DNA of 27,381 nucleotides, from the NCBI GenBank assembly GCA_002725475.1, contig PBPH01000073.1, positions 1-27,381 of the forward strand, written 5' to 3'. The notes beneath the pieces were generated by a model. It was not told where the DNA came from. It saw only the letters and a list, made by a program, of their open reading frames with translations, and ran no database searches. Shown in pieces: positions 14,985-24,171 of this stretch. Position 1 is the first letter of the stretch; each line of letters starts with the position of its first letter. The position numbers were made by a program, and so were the translations under genes. Source of the DNA: Methanobacteriota archaeon (GTDB lineage: Archaea; Thermoplasmatota; Poseidoniia; Poseidoniales; Thalassarchaeaceae).

Positions 14985-16004
14985 ATGAGTGCCATCTCAA
15001 TAGCTACTTGCAGCCGTTGCAAAAATCGGGCGGTTTTGTATCAGCGTTATAGTGGAGTTCATCTTTGTCATCGCCACCTTGCAGATTCGATAAGAAGGAG
15101 AGTAAGTAAGAGTTTGAGAGCGCAACTAAAATTACCCAAAAAAGCCCTTAGAGATGATGGTAAGCCTCGGGTGATTTTAGTTTGTATTTCAGGCGGTAAG
15201 GATTCAGCAGTGCTACTTGATATGATGGTTAGGTTTCTTGGTCCTAGAAGGGATATTGAGTTAGTCGCAGGCTCTGTAGACGAGGGAATTGATGGGTACA
15301 GGGCACCATCTCTTGAGAAAGCCATGGAATTGGCATCTAGTTATGGAATCCGTGTTGAAACAATATCATATCCAGAACTAGAATTTGAAAGGATGGATGA
15401 AATTGTAAAGATGATGCCAGATCTTTCTACAGCCCATAAAGATGCGGATGGCCTGAAGCCTTGTTCCTATTGTGGCGTCTTTCGTCGTCAAGGATTGAAT
15501 GCTCTGGCTGAACGAGTTGGTGCAGATTGGATGGCTCTAGGGCACAATCTTGACGACACCGCTCAAACAATATTGATGAATCTGCAGAAAGGTGAAGTCA
15601 ATCGTACAATACGCATAGCACCTCACACATGGGCACCACTCGAAGGGCTAACTCCTAGAATAGTTCCATTGCGTTGGATACCTGAACAAGAGATTCATGC
15701 ATATGCTAAGGGAGAAGACTTACCAATCCATCATGGTGATTGTCCATATGCGCCAGGTGCCTTGAGACAAAGAAGTAGGGATATGATTGCACGCCTTGAG
15801 TCGGATGTCCCAGGTTCTCGTCATGGTCTTCTACATTCAATGGATGCTATTAGAGAATTACAAGTTGAAGCAAAAGGGGACCATCTTTCATCAGAACGAG
15901 CGACAGAAAGAATGCATAAATGCCAGAATTGCGGTGAGGTTTCATCAAAATCAATTTGCCAAGCCTGCATAATGAGGCAGTGGGTCAATGAGAAAAGCAA
16001 CTAA
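14985..16004 (+). CDS. TtuA/NcsA/Ctu1-family tRNA 2-thiouridine synthetase
   Basis: A 339-residue member of the PP-loop ATPase family that adenylates tRNA uridine and replaces oxygen with sulfur. Visible features: an N-terminal zinc site (C9, C12, C28, H31), PP-loop SGGKDS (69-74), GHNLDDTAQT (186-195), and a C-terminal zinc ribbon (C313, C316, C325, C328). C160, C163 (CSYCG) and C253 (DCPYAP) match the three cysteines that hold the [4Fe-4S] cluster in TtuA. These point to thiolation of U54 or wobble U34; which one cannot be told by eye. I start at ATG 14985 rather than the TTG immediately before it. It converges on pyrI with one base between stop codons. Confidence 0.9.
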   Translation: MSAISIATCSRCKNRAVLYQRYSGVHLCHRHLADSIRRRVSKSLRAQLKLPKKALRDDGKPRVILVCISGGKDSAVLLDMMVRFLGPRRDIELVAGSVDEGIDGYRAPSLEKAMELASSYGIRVETISYPELEFERMDEIVKMMPDLSTAHKDADGLKPCSYCGVFRRQGLNALAERVGADWMALGHNLDDTAQTILMNLQKGEVNRTIRIAPHTWAPLEGLTPRIVPLRWIPEQEIHAYAKGEDLPIHHGDCPYAPGALRQRSRDMIARLESDVPGSRHGLLHSMDAIRELQVEAKGDHLSSERATERMHKCQNCGEVSSKSICQACIMRQWVNEKSN

Positions 16005-16005
16005 T

Positions 16006-16476
16006 CTATAGTAGATTGTCGATAGTTGAATCCATATCTTGTGTCCTTCCACAATAGTGGCAACGTAATTGTAGGGGTTCAACAGAAATCACAACCATGC
16101 GGTGTGGTTGCGGTTCTCTGTCAGCATGTGTAATACAATTGCTAAAGGTGCATCGTGTTACATTTATCATCTCTTCCTGAGCTTCAACCGAACGCTTTTC
16201 AGCAACTGAATAATTTCGAATGATAGCAACGGAAGCGTGAGGTGCAATGATGCTTAATCGATCTAGTTCGTCCTGAGTCAATTCACGATCTTCAACTTTG
16301 ATAATGTCCTTTGCACCATATTTGCTAGATGGGACATTCATCACTAATGATACTGGGTTTGACCTCTTTCCGGAAATCCTTAGCATTCGCAACACTTTGA
16401 GCGCAGTACCTGCTGGAATATGATCAATTACCGAGCCATTGCAAATTGCCGTAACTCTTCTCATTTCATCACTCAT
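16006..16476 (-). CDS. pyrI: Aspartate carbamoyltransferase regulatory chain PyrI
   Basis: A 156-residue regulatory subunit that binds effector nucleotides through its N-terminal domain and contacts the catalytic trimer through a zinc domain. The N-terminal pattern ICNGSVIDHIPAGTALKVL (11-29) is diagnostic. The C-terminal zinc site has C109, C114, C139 and C142. The length equals the family norm (about 150-155). Its ATG overlaps the pyrB stop in an ATGA junction, so the two subunits should be translationally coupled. Confidence 0.97.
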   Translation of the reverse strand: MSDEMRRVTAICNGSVIDHIPAGTALKVLRMLRISGKRSNPVSLVMNVPSSKYGAKDIIKVEDRELTQDELDRLSIIAPHASVAIIRNYSVAEKRSVEAQEEMINVTRCTFSNCITHADREPQPHRMVVISVEPLQLRCHYCGRTQDMDSTIDNLL

Positions 16477-17444
16477 TCGCCCACCACCTCTGGAACTGGT
16501 ACTCCAAACACACGGCAGAGAAGAGCCATCCTAGCAACAACACCATTGAATGCTTGGTCAAAGTATCTTGCATGAGGCGTGCTATCGACATTTGGGTGAA
16601 TTTCGTCAATTCTTGGAAGTGGATGCATAATAATCATTGATTGTTTGACATCCTTCAAATTGCTTCGATTGAGTTTGTAAATCCCAGCAACTTTCAGATA
16701 TTCATCTTCATCGGGGAATCTCTCCTTCTGAATTCTTGTCATATAGATTACATCTGCAGTTGGGAGATTGGAAAGTAAATCATCTGATACGGTGATTTTA
16801 GCTCCAGTTTTTTGCAAATCCTCTAGAAGTTCTTCAGGCATCGAAAGAGATGAGGGTGCAATGAAAGTCAAATGTGCCCCAAATCTAGATAGTGCGTGAG
16901 AGAGGCTGTGGACAGTTCTACCGTAACGCAAATCACCAACCATTACTACATTCAAGTCAAGCTTTCCATGGGCTTGTTTGATTGTAAAAAGATCTAGCAT
17001 GGTTTGAGTTGGATGATGCCCTGCTCCATCGCCTCCATTCAATATTGCGATTTCGCAAGCATCAGCAGCATATTGAGCAGCTCCTTGACGTGGATGTCGT
17101 AGAACAGCAACATCACAATATCCATCCACCATCTTCATCGTGTCAAAAAGTGTTTCTCCCTTAGTTACTGAAGAAGAAGCAAGCGCTCCAAGGTTGACAA
17201 CATTGCCTCCCAACCTTTTCATGGCGGTTTCAAACGACATCCTAGTGCGAGTGCTGGGTTCAAAGAACATATTTCCAAGTAATTTGCCCTGAAGTAATGG
17301 GAGAAAAACCTCTCCTTTTGCAACAGGGAGCAGTTTTTCAGCATCATTTAGCAATGCTTCAATCTCTTCATTTGTCAGGTCATCCATAGTGATGAGGTCT
17401 CCCGCCATATCCTTCCCCGTCATAGCGCGGCGCGACCAAGTCAT
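16473..17444 (-). CDS. pyrB: Aspartate carbamoyltransferase catalytic chain PyrB
   Basis: Catalyses carbamoyl phosphate + aspartate to carbamoyl aspartate, the committed step of pyrimidine synthesis. Seen: the carbamoyl-phosphate motif FFEPSTRTRMSFE (60-72), the 80s-loop SSVTKGE with Lys95, HHPTQTMLDL (143-152), and HPLPR near the C-terminus. The common GDGxNQHPTQ reads GDGAGHHPTQ here, so Asn-Gln before the catalytic His is Gly-His. The length (323) is slightly above the usual 305-310 because of about 15 extra N-terminal residues. AGGA six bases before ATG 17444 supports the long form; Met8 and Met13 are alternatives. A 70-bp region separates it from the divergent GHMP kinase. Confidence 0.97.
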   Translation of the reverse strand: MTWSRRAMTGKDMAGDLITMDDLTNEEIEALLNDAEKLLPVAKGEVFLPLLQGKLLGNMFFEPSTRTRMSFETAMKRLGGNVVNLGALASSSVTKGETLFDTMKMVDGYCDVAVLRHPRQGAAQYAADACEIAILNGGDGAGHHPTQTMLDLFTIKQAHGKLDLNVVMVGDLRYGRTVHSLSHALSRFGAHLTFIAPSSLSMPEELLEDLQKTGAKITVSDDLLSNLPTADVIYMTRIQKERFPDEDEYLKVAGIYKLNRSNLKDVKQSMIIMHPLPRIDEIHPNVDSTPHARYFDQAFNGVVARMALLCRVFGVPVPEVVGE

Positions 17445-17528
17445 ATGGATTCCTACTGTAGCAACTTAGCATTTCACATCTGACTTCGGGCCGAGGACTT
17501 GATGAAGTGAAGGGTTGTGGGGGTGTTG

Positions 17529-18503
17529 ATGCTCGTCACTAGAACCCCCGTAAGAGTCTCATTTTGTGGGGGCGGAACAGATCTAGCGGCATTTTATCGT
17601 TCATCTGAATTAGGTGGTTTGGTTACATCAGTTGCTTTACAAGCTCATATCTATGTAACAGTTAATCAGAGATTTGATGATAGCATTAGAGTTTCATACA
17701 GTCAAACAGAGACTGTTGATAGTTTTGAGGATTTACAGCACGAGTTAGTTCGAGAAGCCATGCGAATCACTGGAGTAACTTCTGGTGTTGAGATTACTAC
17801 TATTGCAGATATCCCTGGAAAGGGCACGGGGCTTGGTTCATCATCGTCAGTTACTGTGGGACTTTTACACGCTCTTCACCTATACGCTGGCAGAGATGTG
17901 AACTCAGAACAATTGGCACAGGAGGCCTGTGAAATTGAAATTGAGGTATTGGGACAAACTATCGGTAAGCAGGATCAGTATGCAGCTGCTTTTGGGGGTT
18001 TGAATCAAATTTCTTTCAATCCTGATGAGACAGTAAAAGTAACTCCTTCAGACGTAGACTTATCTCTTCTCTCAGAAAATTTTTGTCTAGTTTGGACAGG
18101 ATTAACAAGAAAGGCCACGCCAATTCTTGAACAACAAAGTCGTAACACCTCCTCAAAAATGGATGATTTGATTTCTATGAGAATGCAGGCCGAAGAGGTT
18201 TCTGAGTTACTTGAAAAAGGAGATTGGGGCGCTGTTGGCTCAATTCTTGGAGATACATGGAGTTTGAAGCGTTCTCTAACCGACGGTATTTCAAATCCTG
18301 AAATCGACTCTCTGTATGACAGGCTAATGGAATTGGGTTGCTCAGGTGGAAAATTGCTTGGTGCAGGTGGTGGCGGATTTATTCTTGTTCAAACACCACC
18401 TGGTGTTCAAGAGAAAATTAGAACCAATTTATCGAACAAGGTAATTCCTTTAGTTGCCGATTGCGAGGGCTCGATTTTGCTATTGGATGATCGGGACGTG
18501 TAG
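17529..18503 (+). CDS. GHMP kinase, D-glycero-D-manno-heptose 7-phosphate kinase (HddA)-like
   Basis: A 324-residue sugar kinase starting LVTRTPVRVSFCGGGTDL, the characteristic N-terminus of HddA-type GHMP kinases. The ATP loop GKGTGLGSSSS lies at about 97-107, KQDQYAAAFGG at 147-157, and the third motif GGKLLGAGGGGF near the C-terminus. These enzymes phosphorylate a sugar phosphate (heptose, or related sugars in other members) on the way to an activated nucleotide sugar. I chose ATG 17529, which has GGGGGTG upstream and matches family N-termini, over the GTG at 17517. The stop is two bases before the ATG of a large surface protein, so the two are probably co-transcribed. The exact sugar is unknown. 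Confidence 0.85.
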   Translation: MLVTRTPVRVSFCGGGTDLAAFYRSSELGGLVTSVALQAHIYVTVNQRFDDSIRVSYSQTETVDSFEDLQHELVREAMRITGVTSGVEITTIADIPGKGTGLGSSSSVTVGLLHALHLYAGRDVNSEQLAQEACEIEIEVLGQTIGKQDQYAAAFGGLNQISFNPDETVKVTPSDVDLSLLSENFCLVWTGLTRKATPILEQQSRNTSSKMDDLISMRMQAEEVSELLEKGDWGAVGSILGDTWSLKRSLTDGISNPEIDSLYDRLMELGCSGGKLLGAGGGGFILVQTPPGVQEKIRTNLSNKVIPLVADCEGSILLLDDRDV

Positions 18504-18505
18504 TG

Positions 18506-21316
18506 ATGCAGAAAGTTTTTCTCATCATTTTCATGTTATTAATCAGCCTTTTTTCAATTCCCCAATCTATCGAATTGGAGCCAGTAATTGACAACAAATT
18601 AGTAGACTCATACGCAAGTCTAGACCTTTCTATTTTGGATGCAAACTTGGATGGAATCGATGGTGCAGAGGTGACAATCATCAATGCTTGGACTGATTTG
18701 ATTGTGTTAGGCCCCTTAACAATGTCAGCAAGTAGGGAAACTTTTGTCAATCTACCAGGGGGCCCGGTTAGAATTGAAGTCACTCACTCTAATTATACAA
18801 ATGGTGCAACGGTAATTAATCTCACACGAAATGAATTGGTTGAAGAAACTATCTTACTCACGATATTTGATAATAAATTGAATCTGACTGGACACCCACT
18901 TTCCACAGTATCACTCACTCTCACAGGAACTCACGATGAATTACAAACCACACTGGATCAAAATGGAATTGGAGAACTGAATGTACCATCATCAGGGGAG
19001 GGTTGGATTCTTGCAACATTTGATGAAAATCAATCTCTTATTCATTGGAACGGAGAGAGTAATCTCTCTCTACAAAATAATGGGTCAGTGCAAGTCATTG
19101 GTGTTCATGCTGATGTAAATGAAACTGGGACCCTGAGGGTTGAGCACCACCCCTCAGGATTTTGGAATTTATTTGGGTGGAGTGGCGAAGTTTCAGTATC
19201 TCTCCCCCGGACTTACGAAGGTGAATGGAAGATTTTCAATTCTGAAAATGGTTTGCGAATTGGTCAACCCCTGATTACAAATGACATATTTCAAGTAAAT
19301 ATCACCGCACTTCTCAACGATCAGAGTGCCTGGCCTTCTCCTAATTGGGGGGGTCATGGATACCTCAACATGACTTCAACTCCCAATGTTGGAGAACCAT
19401 TCAATGTTACTTGGGAAGCCGATTTCAATATACCAATGGATTTCGGCAGTTCTCTTCTTTCTAATCGTTCTCGTGGATTAACTCAACAAATTGATTCGTT
19501 ATTCGGAAATAATAACGGCCAATTGAGTGGAATGGAATTGATGGGTTTTTCAACATTTCATCAAGAACATATGTGGGCTGAAAGTAGCCATCTTGTGTTG
19601 TTTGATGAAGCGCCATTCGTAGGTCAGGTAGAAAGGGGCAACTTTTCCATTTCTCAAAATAACGTAATTGGTGCAGGTTACTATAGTTGGTCTGAATCAG
19701 CAATTCTAACAGGTCAAGCCACTTTTGGAAATAGTAGAATGTTTTGGTTCCCGGTGAGGGGTGATGCAATAGAAGCCATCCCAATTACTGTTAATCTCCC
19801 TCCCAATTGGGAAGTGAGGTATAGTCCTCAAATTGAACTCATTACGGGTGGGCAAGGTTCTTTCACTCTCAATAGATCTCTTTCACCTACAGTAGGTATG
19901 TGGACTGTGACAATTGGCCCAAACCAAGCACCAATTGCTAATGCACATATTCAGAATCTAACAGGTTTTTCGATCCCTCTAGATGATGATTCTACAATAG
20001 TTAGCGATTGTAGTGATTCTGGAATTTCTACTCTAGATAATAATTGGGAATTTCGCAGAAATGGATATTTCCATGGTTCGGGAGAAAATGATACACACAC
20101 CTTCTCTCCGGTTAATCTGAGCTATTACCATGGAGATACTTTGAATGCAACATTAGTTTGCACAGACTGGAATGGAGCAATTTCTAGGTGGTGGGGGGAA
20201 TTCTATGTGGATGGTCAATCACCCATGGCATCTCTAAACGTCTCGGAGGAGCCCATCGTTGATTTCCCCACAATGTACTACAATCTAGATGATGTTGATG
20301 GGTTTGAAGTTCGGGCAGGCTCAACTGTAACAATGGTCGCCAATGCCACCGATGATTCGGGGGAAGTTGTTCAGGTAATTTGGCGCTCCAATAAATCTGA
20401 AGGTTGGCAACATCATGATTACCGATTTGAAGATAGTTTTAATCAAGGAAATGACGTAAACTGGTTGCATATGGATGTAGAAGAAAGACATAATCAACGC
20501 TCATTGACGGTATATTCGATTGAAATGGAATTAATTGATGGAGCCGGAAATAGTAATTCTTCGCATTGGGATGTAACAATTCTAGATGCTACTCCTCCAG
20601 TAATTACAGCGGAAGTAATGGTTGATGGTTTGCCGATCGGGCCACTTAATCCCGCGAAATTAGAAAGCCAAATTAGTATTAATTTGACTAGGTCCTTCGA
20701 TGATATTGATGCTATTGAAAATATTGTTTGGGCGGTATTTTTAGACAACCAATCAATTATTGAAAATGGAACATGGGAAACAACACAAGTGTTTTCATTA
20801 CCAGCGATGTCTGTAGGAGTTCATGAACTGAGAATTTTCGCAAGCGATTCTTCAGGTAACGTCCGAGAAGTAGTTTCTAATCCAATCGTAGAACCACAGA
20901 TTGCAGCAGAAGTAAGTGGCATTTCTATCGATGTTCTTGGTGAACCAATAATTGGTGAGCCAGGTACTATTTTGGTGACATTACAAAATATAGGTTCAAC
21001 CAATTCAAATGTGACCATATGTTACTTTGATCAATGTCGAGACTCATTAAATTCGGGTATTGCAACCCATGAATCTCCCGCAATCATAACCTTCCCCCTT
21101 GAAATAAATAAGTTTGAGTCTGGAAGTATTAGTGTAGATGTTCAGTGGTTTGACCAAGCAACAGGAGTGGGTGGTAATTTCACAATGTTTAGTGAAATCT
21201 TACCTCAATCACAGTGGGGGAAGGATGCAGACATAATCACTGGTATGATAGTCATAACAACATTAGCATATCTGATATTCAGAAAGCGAGAGGGGGGCGA
21301 CGATGCACCCTTGTAA
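18506..21316 (+). CDS. Large secreted, C-terminally anchored surface protein with Ig-like modules
   Basis: 936 residues with an N-terminal signal peptide (MQKVFLIIFMLLISLFSIPQ), a beta-rich exterior with many N-x-S/T sequons, and one C-terminal TM (about 912-930) followed by the basic stop-transfer FRKRE. A PEGA/carboxypeptidase-regulatory-like unit lies near the N-terminus. Ig-like or cadherin-like repeats occupy the second half (a boundary is marked by DATPPVITAEV). A CARDB-like unit precedes the anchor (GEPGTILVTLQNIGS). No catalytic motif was found. It is probably an S-layer-associated or adhesion protein and a plausible glycosylation target. A GTG at 18503 overlaps the kinase stop; the next codon, ATG 18506, gives the clean signal peptide and was chosen. 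Confidence 0.8.
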   Translation: MQKVFLIIFMLLISLFSIPQSIELEPVIDNKLVDSYASLDLSILDANLDGIDGAEVTIINAWTDLIVLGPLTMSASRETFVNLPGGPVRIEVTHSNYTNGATVINLTRNELVEETILLTIFDNKLNLTGHPLSTVSLTLTGTHDELQTTLDQNGIGELNVPSSGEGWILATFDENQSLIHWNGESNLSLQNNGSVQVIGVHADVNETGTLRVEHHPSGFWNLFGWSGEVSVSLPRTYEGEWKIFNSENGLRIGQPLITNDIFQVNITALLNDQSAWPSPNWGGHGYLNMTSTPNVGEPFNVTWEADFNIPMDFGSSLLSNRSRGLTQQIDSLFGNNNGQLSGMELMGFSTFHQEHMWAESSHLVLFDEAPFVGQVERGNFSISQNNVIGAGYYSWSESAILTGQATFGNSRMFWFPVRGDAIEAIPITVNLPPNWEVRYSPQIELITGGQGSFTLNRSLSPTVGMWTVTIGPNQAPIANAHIQNLTGFSIPLDDDSTIVSDCSDSGISTLDNNWEFRRNGYFHGSGENDTHTFSPVNLSYYHGDTLNATLVCTDWNGAISRWWGEFYVDGQSPMASLNVSEEPIVDFPTMYYNLDDVDGFEVRAGSTVTMVANATDDSGEVVQVIWRSNKSEGWQHHDYRFEDSFNQGNDVNWLHMDVEERHNQRSLTVYSIEMELIDGAGNSNSSHWDVTILDATPPVITAEVMVDGLPIGPLNPAKLESQISINLTRSFDDIDAIENIVWAVFLDNQSIIENGTWETTQVFSLPAMSVGVHELRIFASDSSGNVREVVSNPIVEPQIAAEVSGISIDVLGEPIIGEPGTILVTLQNIGSTNSNVTICYFDQCRDSLNSGIATHESPAIITFPLEINKFESGSISVDVQWFDQATGVGGNFTMFSEILPQSQWGKDADIITGMIVITTLAYLIFRKREGGDDAPL

Positions 21317-21393
21317 CACAAATAAATTGAAACGACCCGAATTATAATCGTGATAGGGGCATATTATTGATGCGAGACGCACCGTGGTAAGTC

Positions 21394-23139
21394 ATGGCGG
21401 AGGTTGCTGAGGTAGATGACTTGCTCGCTAAGGCGCTTAAAGAGCAACGAAATCGTTTGGAATCTCTAGGGATTATCTCTGCAATTACATTAGTCATAGT
21501 CGCATCATGGTACATTTGGCCTGGAATTGAGGGTAGGGCAGATTTTCTTGCTAGATTTGGGCCAGGGATTGTGCTTATTGTCCTAGCTTTGGCCATGCAA
21601 GATTTAATTGATTTCGGCCCGAAACACCGTTCAAGAATTGGTGCTCTATCTGCAATGTCTTGGGCTCCACTATTGATGTTAGGAATGTCTGCCTTCAATA
21701 CTTCTGACACCACTACAATTAGGCTTGGTTATGCTCTTCTTGCACTAATGGGAATAGTTAGTTACAATTTTTCATCGGGGGTACTTACTGGCACTCTACA
21801 AGCAGTTCGTTTCCGTGGTTTAGTACAACTATTGGGGGCAACATCTGCTACAGCATTGTTACTTTCCAGATCATTTGAAGGAATAGTGCTGTACTCCTCG
21901 ATAGTAATTTGTATTCTTGCCTTTGGGGTTGCAATATTTGATGCGATTGGTAAAGATCCTGAAAAAGGAGTTAGGAAGCAATTCAAGACATTACGTGACA
22001 AAATAGAGATGCGAATACTTGAATTACGTGCAGAAGGGATACAAGTTGATCAGGCTGCATCTTTATTACAGGGTGCCAACGAAGTTGGTTATGTAAATCC
22101 AAAAGAAGGAATCACCATCCTGAATCTAGCACTGGATGACATTGAGAGAACACTAGCCATGTCTAGTGATATCTCTGATATCCGCAGCGATGCTGCGGAA
22201 GCAGTCGAAAAAGCTGATGATATTGCACCTACCGCAAAACGGGCAAAGAGGATTTTGACTCAAGGCGACCGTGAAATGGAACTTGGTTCGTTAAGAGATG
22301 CTGAAATGTTATTTCGAAAAGCGAAGAAACATGCGGGAGAAATTATAGAATTTTGGCATCAAGCAGAATCTGCAATTGCAGATGCTAAAAGATCTTTATC
22401 TGGGTGTGATGGTGCGCAGTATGAACCATTGAAAAGGTCAGTAAAAGACGCCGAAGAAGCGCTTCTAAGAGAAGAGCCTGCAGAGGCTGCAGGACTTGCA
22501 CTTTCAGTCCCTGAACACGTGGAGAATCTTACCACTTCAGGGGATGTTGCATTGGAAACTCTTGAGGAAGCTAAGCGTTCTATTGAAGCAGCAGCAGGAA
22601 TAGACGACGCTGATTTTTCATTGAGAATAGAGCAGGCTGAAAATGCATACGAAAGTGGCGATTATTCTTTAGCTAGGGGTTTGGCAGACTCGATTCTTAG
22701 GGAAGTTACACGTGAAGCCGAATCGATGGTGGAAGTGCAAAAGGCATGGCGCCAAAGGAAGAAATTAATCTCTAGATGGTCTGATTGGGCTAACGCAGAC
22801 GAATGGGATACTAGGTTGAAAGCGGTGGATAAGGCGAGAAAAGCAAAGCAGTGGTCACATGCTGCAATGTTACTTGAACAAATTACCAGTGAGCTTGATT
22901 CTGAAGGTGCTGCAAGTGCGGAGGCCGGTGAATTGCTGCAATTCTTACAAGAAGAATGGAGAGCGCTTCGAGAAAAATTGGAAGCTGCTGGTATTAAGGT
23001 CAAAGATACAGAACGAAATGGCTGCGAAGCGGTTGTTGGTGAAGCCCATGTTGCCCATCAAAAAGGGGATATCGAAACATGCCTATCAAAACTTGGCGAT
23101 GCAGATAGTAGAATGGAAAAATTGCGCCGCAGAATTTAA
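21394..23139 (+). CDS. Six-TM protein with long helical cytoplasmic domain, unknown
   Basis: 581 residues. Residues 1-24 are polar, about six TM helices follow (near 25-44, 53-74, 82-101, 107-132, 141-159, 160-185), and residues 186-581 are an alanine- and glutamate-rich all-helical region. The helical part shows loosely repeated units of about 35-45 residues that resemble TPR-like or spectrin-like hairpins (for example DREMELGSLRDAEMLFRKA and YESGDYSLARGLADSIL). No enzymatic motif was seen. TATA candidates TTATAAT (about 21342-21348) and CATATTATT (about 21360-21368) precede the ATG at 21394, so it likely has its own promoter. Probably a membrane-anchored scaffold; I do not recognise the family. 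Confidence 0.75.
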   Translation: MAEVAEVDDLLAKALKEQRNRLESLGIISAITLVIVASWYIWPGIEGRADFLARFGPGIVLIVLALAMQDLIDFGPKHRSRIGALSAMSWAPLLMLGMSAFNTSDTTTIRLGYALLALMGIVSYNFSSGVLTGTLQAVRFRGLVQLLGATSATALLLSRSFEGIVLYSSIVICILAFGVAIFDAIGKDPEKGVRKQFKTLRDKIEMRILELRAEGIQVDQAASLLQGANEVGYVNPKEGITILNLALDDIERTLAMSSDISDIRSDAAEAVEKADDIAPTAKRAKRILTQGDREMELGSLRDAEMLFRKAKKHAGEIIEFWHQAESAIADAKRSLSGCDGAQYEPLKRSVKDAEEALLREEPAEAAGLALSVPEHVENLTTSGDVALETLEEAKRSIEAAAGIDDADFSLRIEQAENAYESGDYSLARGLADSILREVTREAESMVEVQKAWRQRKKLISRWSDWANADEWDTRLKAVDKARKAKQWSHAAMLLEQITSELDSEGAASAEAGELLQFLQEEWRALREKLEAAGIKVKDTERNGCEAVVGEAHVAHQKGDIETCLSKLGDADSRMEKLRRRI

Positions 23140-23156
23140 TCACATTTTGTTAAAAG

Positions 23157-23228
23157 TGCGAGCACCGAGATTTGAACCCGGGTTGGCAGGTTGGGAACCT
23201 GCAGTCATAACCGCTAGACCATGCCCGC
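23157..23228 (-). tRNA. tRNA-Gly (anticodon CCC)
   Basis: Read on the minus strand, the 72-nt sequence folds into a full cloverleaf. The acceptor stem is GCGGGCA/TGCTCGC with one G-U pair, and the D arm lies around AGCGGTTA. The anticodon stem is GCAGG/CCTGC with loop TTCCCAA, giving anticodon CCC. The variable loop is four nt, the T stem CCGGG/CTCGG with loop TTCAAAT, and the discriminator A. There is no intron and no encoded CCA. A short T run follows (CTTTT), suitable as an archaeal terminator. It lies 45 bp downstream of the RNase H-like gene on the same strand. Confidence 0.95.
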
Positions 23229-23273
23229 TCCAAACTCTCGACACGGTGTTACTTCTTGAGTAAGACGGTGAGG

Positions 23274-24035
23274 TCAGACAATGGTGTCACGCCGCCGGTC
23301 ATATTCCTCAAGTGCTTCTATCATCGATAGGCGACCTACTGCAACTGCCTGAGCCAATTCAATTGGTAGAGTAAAGCGCCCCCCACTTTCACTTCTACTT
23401 CTCCTCTGAACTTCTCTAATCTCTCCAGATGTTGGTTGTATTTTTCTCTTGGTCAATATCCTTTCTCCAGACATTCTAGCAATTCTTGCAGCCGCAGCGT
23501 GATGTTCGTGTCTACCTACTCCACTTGAGGTTCTTCTTTCATCGACCATCTCCACAATTAAACCTCTAGCAAGGCATATGTTTGCTATTCTAGCACCAAT
23601 AGTTGGGGCGCCATCACCGATTCTAATTACAGAAATTTGATGCTGGATTGAAGAAATCAAGTTACATATTCTATCAACGGTTTCATCCACCCCTTCCATC
23701 TGTTGGGTGCCAATTGGTTTTCCATCAGAATTCCATGCTAAACCAGGCCGAGGACCTGGATCGACCCCGAATGCAAGAATACCAGTAGGATTTTTCTGAG
23801 TGGATAAGTGGAGCGCTTTTTCAATAGATAAATCCACTTCAGAAATTGAACAAGCCACACCTATTCCTACATTGCTCATCTCAACCTCTTCAGGAGTTCC
23901 TAGCCAAACAGTTGAATCATTTGGCAAAGCCCCTTCTTCTGAAATTTGTACAAAATCAATCCCCCGTTTTCGCAATGCCTTCATCAGCCTATAAGCTAAT
24001 TTAAAATCAGCAGTTTTGATGAACAGTGCTCCCAC
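23274..24035 (-). CDS. RNase H-fold / RuvC-like predicted nuclease, archaeal conserved protein
   Basis: 253 residues. After an N-terminal region of about 80 residues comes ILAFGVDPGPRPGLAW (86-101), the first strand and acidic residue (D92) of an RNase H-like fold as in RuvC. VIRIGDGAPT with D141, VEMVDERRTS with D165/E166, and the histidine cluster GRHEHHAAAARIA (174-186) follow at fitting distances. RuvC-like enzymes cut Holliday junctions or other structured DNA; activity here is inferred from fold only. The start is GTG 24035, without an evident Shine-Dalgarno. It is divergent from hjc, a second junction-resolvase gene. Confidence 0.65.
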   Translation of the reverse strand: MGALFIKTADFKLAYRLMKALRKRGIDFVQISEEGALPNDSTVWLGTPEEVEMSNVGIGVACSISEVDLSIEKALHLSTQKNPTGILAFGVDPGPRPGLAWNSDGKPIGTQQMEGVDETVDRICNLISSIQHQISVIRIGDGAPTIGARIANICLARGLIVEMVDERRTSSGVGRHEHHAAAARIARMSGERILTKRKIQPTSGEIREVQRRSRSESGGRFTLPIELAQAVAVGRLSMIEALEEYDRRRDTIV

Positions 24036-24171
24036 AAACTAGTGTGGCAAGGCATCCTTTGTCAATGATTGTGGTAAATGGATATGGAAATTCGAATTAT
24101 CTTGCATAATAGCCCTGCGGGCCTCCAATCTGTCCGGTATGGTCTTGAACAAAGTAACAAGCGTAGGATTC
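24036..24171. promoter_or_regulatory. Divergent promoter between RNase H-like gene and hjc
   Basis: The region holds the 10-bp perfect palindrome AATTCGAATT (24089-24098), a TATA-like GCATAATA (about 24104-24111) that could start transcription near 24134 toward hjc, and a short hairpin GCCC-TGC-GGGC (24112-24122). It is shared by two nuclease-like genes. Confidence 0.35.

Noticed and set aside
14852..15052. 66-residue plus-strand frame before the tRNA thiolase
   Set aside because: It overlaps the thiolase start in another frame, covers AT-rich inverted repeats and has no recognisable pattern.
22859..23263. 134-residue plus-strand frame spanning the tRNA
   Set aside because: It lies in another frame of the six-TM gene and reads through the antisense of tRNA-Gly; not plausible as a gene.
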